Source of the DNA: Linnemannia elongata
Taxonomy: Eukaryota; Mortierellomycota; Mortierellomycetes; Mortierellales; Mortierellaceae
Direction of reading: 5' to 3'
Assembly: GCA_036320915.1 (NCBI GenBank)
Contig: JAXBDG010000007.1
Location: 558,001 to 622,000 of the forward strand
Length of the DNA: 64,000 nt
Shown: positions 59,401 through 64,000 of the stretch, one piece after another
How the letters are laid out: each line of letters starts with the position of its first letter
How positions within the stretch are numbered: the first letter of the stretch is position 1
Notes under the pieces: model-generated
Seen by the model: only the letters and a program-made list of their open reading frames with translations
The model's database searches: none
What the model was told of the DNA's origin: nothing
Position numbers and translations under genes: made by a program

Positions 59401-59904
59401 CCTTACACACTCGTGGGAAACTGGGAAAACACAATACAACAGAGACACTAATCCACTGCATGCATTGTTTCTATTCTTTCTTTTTCTCATTTCTCCTCCC
59501 CTGTCTCTCTCTATCTCGTTCTTGCCTGTACCAATTTTTCCCCCTAACAGGAATTTGAGAAGCTAATCAGCTTTTCAGGAACCCCCACAGTCGTCTGGCG
59601 TAGGACCGGCGAGATTGCGCTCGTCGGCAAAGAGTTCTCGCTGCTCACCCAGTGGTCGCGTGACCAACTCCTCAACAAAAAGACCTATATCTACGAGCTG
59701 ATGGACAACCAGTCTGCGGTCGAGTACTGGGAAAAGTTTTCGACCCATGCCTTTGAGAATACGGAGCAGACCGTCATGACAACTTGTATCTTACTCAGTC
59801 CGACGCAGAGGGTTGTACCGTGCACGTTCTGTTTTACGATCAAGAGGGACATCTTTGATATCCCCTTGGCCATCGTTGGGAACTTTTTGCCTATCCTTTC
59901 CTAA
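53405..59904 (+). CDS. ERT1: ERT1/RDS2/AcuK-type Zn2Cys6-PAS transcription activator
   Basis: Proposed exons 53405-54300, 56283-56486, 56593-56633, 57366-57539, 58136-58859, 59196-59328 and 59551-59904, in phase to 841 residues. The Zn2Cys6 cluster, split over three exons, reads RKKASRACFHCQKAHLTCDD then ARPCQRCVKRDLAGSC, with the six cysteines in standard spacing. It is followed by DGVRKKAKYL and a Gln-rich helix. This zinc cluster and the C-terminal PAS-like domain (GFHYLLRYVRER; FEKLISFSGTPTVVWRRTGEI; FCFTIKRDIFDIPLAIVG) are characteristic of regulators of gluconeogenesis and non-fermentable carbon use. The N-terminal Ala/Ser/Thr/Pro-rich part (53405-54300) ends in an acidic segment with a perfect GTGAGT donor. 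Joining it needs a 1982-nt intron, so the first exon is the least certain part. The zinc-finger half alone is near certain. Confidence 0.85.
54301..56282 (+). other. Proposed 2 kb first intron of the ERT1-like gene
   Basis: Starts GTGAGT and ends ACAACAG, keeping phase between the two exons. It is T/C-rich and contains no recognisable protein. The 170-codon frame at 55399-55911 is a hydrophobic artefact of T-rich sequence. An alternative is that a second promoter inside it starts transcription near the zinc-finger exon. Confidence 0.45.
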
Positions 59905-60347
59905 GGTTTCGTTCCCTTTCTTCTTTTCTCCCTTTGTTTGGCTCTTTTTTTTTTTCTTCTTTCGTTCTCATTTTATCCTTGTTGTCATTAGTTTTCTTTC
60001 ATTACTTCTTCTTTGCCACCATTATTCTGTACCATCCCCTCTTTCTTCTTTCGCTTGCCAGTACTTTCTCGCTTCGCTCTCTTTTTCTTTTCTTTTGTCA
60101 AAGCTTCTCTCTGTATTTATTTTCAACTTCTTTTTCTCTCTCTGGGAGGGTGAGAAAAAAGAACTATAACATCACCCCCATTGCACAAAAAAAAACTATA
60201 CATATCTCAATCACAAAATCCCTCCATCTAAAATAAAAAAAAAACGGCGCGTGTATCATAGCAACCATAAAATTCGAGGCTCATTATGATGGTCATTATT
60301 ATTGATACATGAAAGGATATCTATTTACAAAGGGGTGGGGGGTTGGA
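59905..60347. other. Convergent gap between the ERT1-like gene and the last gene
   Basis: 443 nt, T/C-rich then A-rich, between converging stop codons. No gene seen. Confidence 0.5.
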
Positions 60348-61397
60348 TCATGGAGCTGGACGAGGAGGAAGAGGGTGTGAATGTGGGAGGTTTGGGTGTT
60401 GACGCCCGTCGCGGCTACTGAAGAGAGAAAAGGGTGACCAGTGTGTGAACCCTTGTGTTGCTTTGGTTGCCTCTTGTGCTGCAGCCGCGGCAGCAGCAGC
60501 CGCACGGCGACGATTATAGAGGAGCCAGAACAATAGCAAGATTGAGACTGTGACAATCGCAATCGCGATCTTGTATTGTCGGAATAAGCGGATCGATCGT
60601 TGCTCCAACTCAATCTCGTATTTTAACCGGTTCAGCTATCATCATTGCAAAAAGACGATATAAAGAAAAGGAGAAGATTTTGAGTGCATTGGTTATTGTG
60701 CTGTGCATCCAGCATGTTACACAGTGTTTCGTCAGTAGAAAGGGTTCATTCTTACGCCTTTCTTCCTTCTTTCAATGGACTTACATTAAACCGAGCGGCC
60801 CCCATAATCCGCGCACAAACAACAATCCGCTCATTCACATCCTTAATCTTCCCATCCACCGTCTCTGCCAAGGTCAACCCGGTCGCAGGGGAAGGCTGCA
60901 GTGCCAATTGGACTTCATCGTTCTCGATCGCTCGAAGTAACGTTGTCGAGAGCTTTTTGGCGGATTCGTCGAGGTTGTCGAGTTGTGCGAGGACATCTTC
61001 GAGGGATTTCATGGTCTCCATGGTTTGATCACGTTGGGCGTGAAGGTTTTCTTCGAGGAGGTGGAGGCGGATTTCTATCAGTTCTAGGAGGAGATCCTTC
61101 TCACTGTGGGTAAGAAAGGGGGGAGAGTGTTGGAGAAAAAAATAAAATAAAATAGAAAGGTTAATTAATTAAGTTAGGGTCCGACAAAAAAAAACAAAGA
61201 GAAAGGAGGGTAGATGTTAAAGACGGTTACGTTTTGCCACGGCATCGTTTTTGTTCTTCGGGGTTGATGTCGAGATCAGTTTTGAGGTCTTTGAAGCTAG
61301 ATCCCAATAGATCATCCATCGCCGCCTCCTGACGCGCTTTTTCCTGGAGATCTGGTTCTACAAAAGTGAAGGCGACGAAAATGTGAATTAGTGGTGT

Positions 61398-61443
<46 letters not shown>

Positions 61444-64000
61444 TAAAAAGATCATGTTGCAAGTGTGTGAGTATGGGATCGAAAAAAAAGGCTGGAGGAG
61501 GGAGAATGGTGGTTATTATTACCTCCGTGGTCCATGAGGCCGATGGCAATCCAGTTGAGGAACTCGTATTTGAGTTTGAGGGAGGGAGATTCGAGCCACA
61601 TCACCTTCGTCCTGCTAGCATTCGCAATCGAGAACAACGCCGCATCACCTATGTAAAGTAGAAGAAAGAAAAACGAAAAAGAGTTGGTGAGAATTTAAAA
61701 ACAAAAAACAAAAAACAAAAAACAAAAAACAAAAAACAAAAAACAAAAAAAAAAAAACAAAAAAAAAAAACATGTTCGACGTACGGTTCTCGTTGAGGAT
61801 CTCGACTTGGTGAACAGAATCGAACGGCTCATAATCCACAGGTTTGATAAGCTCCAACAGACACAGCTCCAGTCCATACTGAGCAGATCGAGCCTCGATC
61901 GAATGCTGGCACTCGACCTTTTGCCAGTAATCATCATCGACCGCCCATTGCATCTCCTGTTGTTTACGAAGCTCTCGCTGTCGCCAAGCCGGGAGATTGT
62001 GGTAGTGCTCGACATCTTCAACGAGAAGATCGTCCAGTTCGTTGTAGTAGGCTCCTGTGACAATGGGTGGACTGTTGACATTTTTGACCTCGTCGTCTAA
62101 GAGGAGGAGTAGTTCGTCAGGGTGGACTGGTTCGCTGTATCCTCGAGCCCTTCCGACACCACCAGCGCTATTCGATCGGCGATGTTGTTTGTTGTTGTTG
62201 GTGGCAGTTGTGGCGGTGTTAGAAAACTGACCCAAGTCTTCCTGAGAGTTGTTGACAGAGATGGTGGGGCTCTGAGTCATGACATTCTCGCTGCCCAACA
62301 AGGGGTGACGATCCAACAGGATTCTCCTGATAGAGTCGGCATGAACTGGTTGCGGCTGATTCGGATCGTCCTTGGTCATTCCAAAGGGAAGAAGAAGAGA
62401 CGAGCTAGATCCGGTCTCGATTCGACTGACACTGTTGCTTCGCGATCGGGTTCCTGCACGACTGCTGCTCCTGCTAGGCACTCCACTACTGCTGATAGTA
62501 CTGTCATAGTCCGCTAGACTGGAAGGTGTCCCTCGCAAGCTCTCCTCCTTTGGTTGCTCTTGCTTCAGTTGATCCAGAGATGCCTGACGAGAACAATGAG
62601 CAGGTAGACCTGGTTCAGATCGAATCGCCCGTCGATGATACCTCTCCTGCATCTTTTCTCTCTTCGCTAGAGCCTTCTTGCGCTGATCCCTCCAATCCTT
62701 GGCCTTCTTCTCCAGCATTCGAAACGAGACATCGGCCTCTCGAAAGTACTGCGCACAAGCCTGCTCGCACGCCACTGGTAGTTTCCCAAACTCAAGTTGG
62801 TCTCCATGGATCCTGAACGCGTAATGGCCCTGGAATTTCGAGTTCTGGTAGGACTTGAATAAAAAGTTACGTTCGCTCAGTGGGTGCGCGCCGGCAAATT
62901 GGAGTGGGCGGCGTGGTGGTGACTGTGCGACAGAAGCAAAAGTTGTTGAACGAGACGTCATGTTCCCACGTGGCGAAGTCTGTTGTTGCTGCTTTTCCTG
63001 TTGGGCCGAGGCAATGATGGCGCTGTGGATCGTTCCGGTTCCAGAGCCCATAGAGCTTGAAGGGATGATACTGGCCATCATGGGTATAAGTGGGAACATC
63101 ATCAAGTTGGCAGTAGCGACAGAGGTGGTCGATAGCATCGTTGAGGCAGCAGACGGAGGCAGGGTCGCATTCAGTGGAGTGTCGCCGCTGAGTCCTGTCA
63201 TGGCCTCGACAAATTTGGTGGGCAAAGGTTCCAGTTCTGCAAGGAGCACGTTGGGATCCAGATTAGACTCTCGTGCCTCCTTCAATGCCTGCGAGGCAAC
63301 TTTGAAGACGATGGGATGGTTGGTTCGCACCCCATGCCCTTGTCCTTGTCCAGAAAGTTGGGGGTACAGTTGTAACGGGTGGTGATGATGGTGACGGTGG
63401 AGGTGAGGCATGAAACGGTGGTGTCGAGACGATGGCACTAGTTGTTGCCTCTTCAGCTTGGGGTCCCGCATGCTCAGGGGCATATCGTCCTCGTCCGAAA
63501 GTGGTGATCCGCTGTCGTTCGATGTTTTCTTGGTTAGCTTCTTCTTCCGCCCCGTCATCCGTGAGACGCTAAACATGGAAGGTTGCTCATCTCCCGACAC
63601 AAGATCGCCGATCGCCCCTGTCGACATAGACGTGACCTTGGAACCACCATTGGCCGCCATCAAGGACCCTACGGTTGGCGAAGAATGGGTCGACGCCGTG
63701 GCTCCTACAGTTCCTGGTGCAAAGTTGTGGGCTGTGGTCGTGGGTGTCGAGAGTCCCACATTCCGCTTGATCATATCCTTGAATCGTGCAGTTGAAGACG
63801 ATTCTCGTAAGGTTTCTCCTGTCAGAGGAGTACTAGCGCCAGCTGATTGTCCTCCTGCGCTTGACGACGACGATGGCCCAATTCCAGACCTTTTGGTAAC
63901 CACGGACAATGGAGCTACACCCATCCCGCCATATCCAAAAGGGATTGAGTATGTGATGTTGGCTGTTGTGGGCGTAGTAGATCCTGTTGTTGTGGGGCTG
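60348..64000 (-). CDS. Large coiled-coil protein with C-terminal membrane anchor (5' partial, unidentified)
   Basis: The frame is open from the right edge of the window, so the start lies outside. Exons on the minus strand: beyond 64000 to 61785, then 61648-61523, 61357-61231, 61103-60785 and 60635-60348; all phases fit. The N-terminal ~300 visible residues are Ser/Thr-rich and disordered with basic and His clusters. A folded segment then begins (NFLFKSYQNSKFQGHYAFRI) and passes into an Arg/Lys/Glu coiled coil, followed by a Ser-rich linker and a second folded part (YGLELCLLELIKPVDYEPFD, TKVMWLESPSLKLKYEFLNW). The last two exons form coiled coils and a single hydrophobic segment (KIAIAIVTVSILLLFWLLYN) with an Ala-rich tail, as in a tail-anchored or single-pass protein facing the cytosol. 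I recognise no family. An ER or mitochondrial tether or vesicle-trafficking role would fit the layout, but that is only inference. Confidence 0.75.
61697..61770. repeat. (AAAAAAC)n heptamer repeat in an intron
   Basis: Seven or more AAAAAAC units run into plain A tracts. On the coding (minus) strand it is T-rich, lying just inside the donor of the intron 61649-61784. A separate T run at about 61409-61436 lies in the next intron. Confidence 0.85.

Noticed and set aside
1..64000. Mobile elements, CRISPR arrays, rRNA or viral sequences
   Set aside because: No terminal inverted repeats with a transposase or reverse-transcriptase frame, no regularly spaced repeats and no rRNA core sequence were seen on either strand.

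Overview
The window is nuclear DNA from a filamentous or zygomycete-type fungus. The genes have many short spliceosomal introns (mostly 50-160 nt, usually starting GTAAG/GTACG and ending YAG), pyrimidine-rich leaders, long Ser/Gln/His homopolymer tracts and only fungal or opisthokont core genes. Gene content and style fit an early-diverging lineage such as Mortierellomycota/Mucoromycota; that placement is inference, since no marker in the window settles it. No rRNA, tRNA, transposon, CRISPR or prokaryotic feature was found.

Layout. Positions 1-20190: CTR9 (Paf1 complex; partial at the left edge), a large ankyrin/UBA/coiled-coil protein, an unidentified Ser-rich protein (minus), a SHOC1/ZIP2-like XPF-fold meiotic protein (minus, rebuilt from four exons), a PQ-loop membrane protein (minus), and the kinetochore protein DSN1. 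Positions 20191-31676: VTC1 (minus), the ABC-F ribosome-biogenesis ATPase ARB1 (minus), a ZIP zinc transporter, protein phosphatase methylesterase PPE1, and proteasome alpha1 SCL1 (minus). Positions 31677-47632: QCR7 of complex III, alpha-tubulin (minus), a PaaI/ACOT13-type thioesterase (minus), V-ATPase subunit B VMA2, seipin, and MDM10. Positions 47633-53404 are a 5.8 kb gene-free stretch. It is followed by an ERT1/RDS2/AcuK-type Zn2Cys6-PAS regulator and, on the minus strand, a large coiled-coil protein with a C-terminal membrane anchor that runs off the right edge.

The genes are mostly unrelated housekeeping genes, not a pathway cluster. Several are divergent pairs sharing a promoter (PQ-loop/DSN1, ARB1/ZIP, SCL1/QCR7, thioesterase/VMA2). 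Two organelle-contact/lipid genes (seipin, MDM10) lie next to each other. Points most worth following are the compact SHOC1-like gene, the G1/S-type motifs upstream of DSN1, a GC-AG intron in seipin, the altered N-terminal luminal loop of alpha-tubulin, and the unusually long leader and first intron of the ERT1-like regulator. I found no clear novel multi-gene system.
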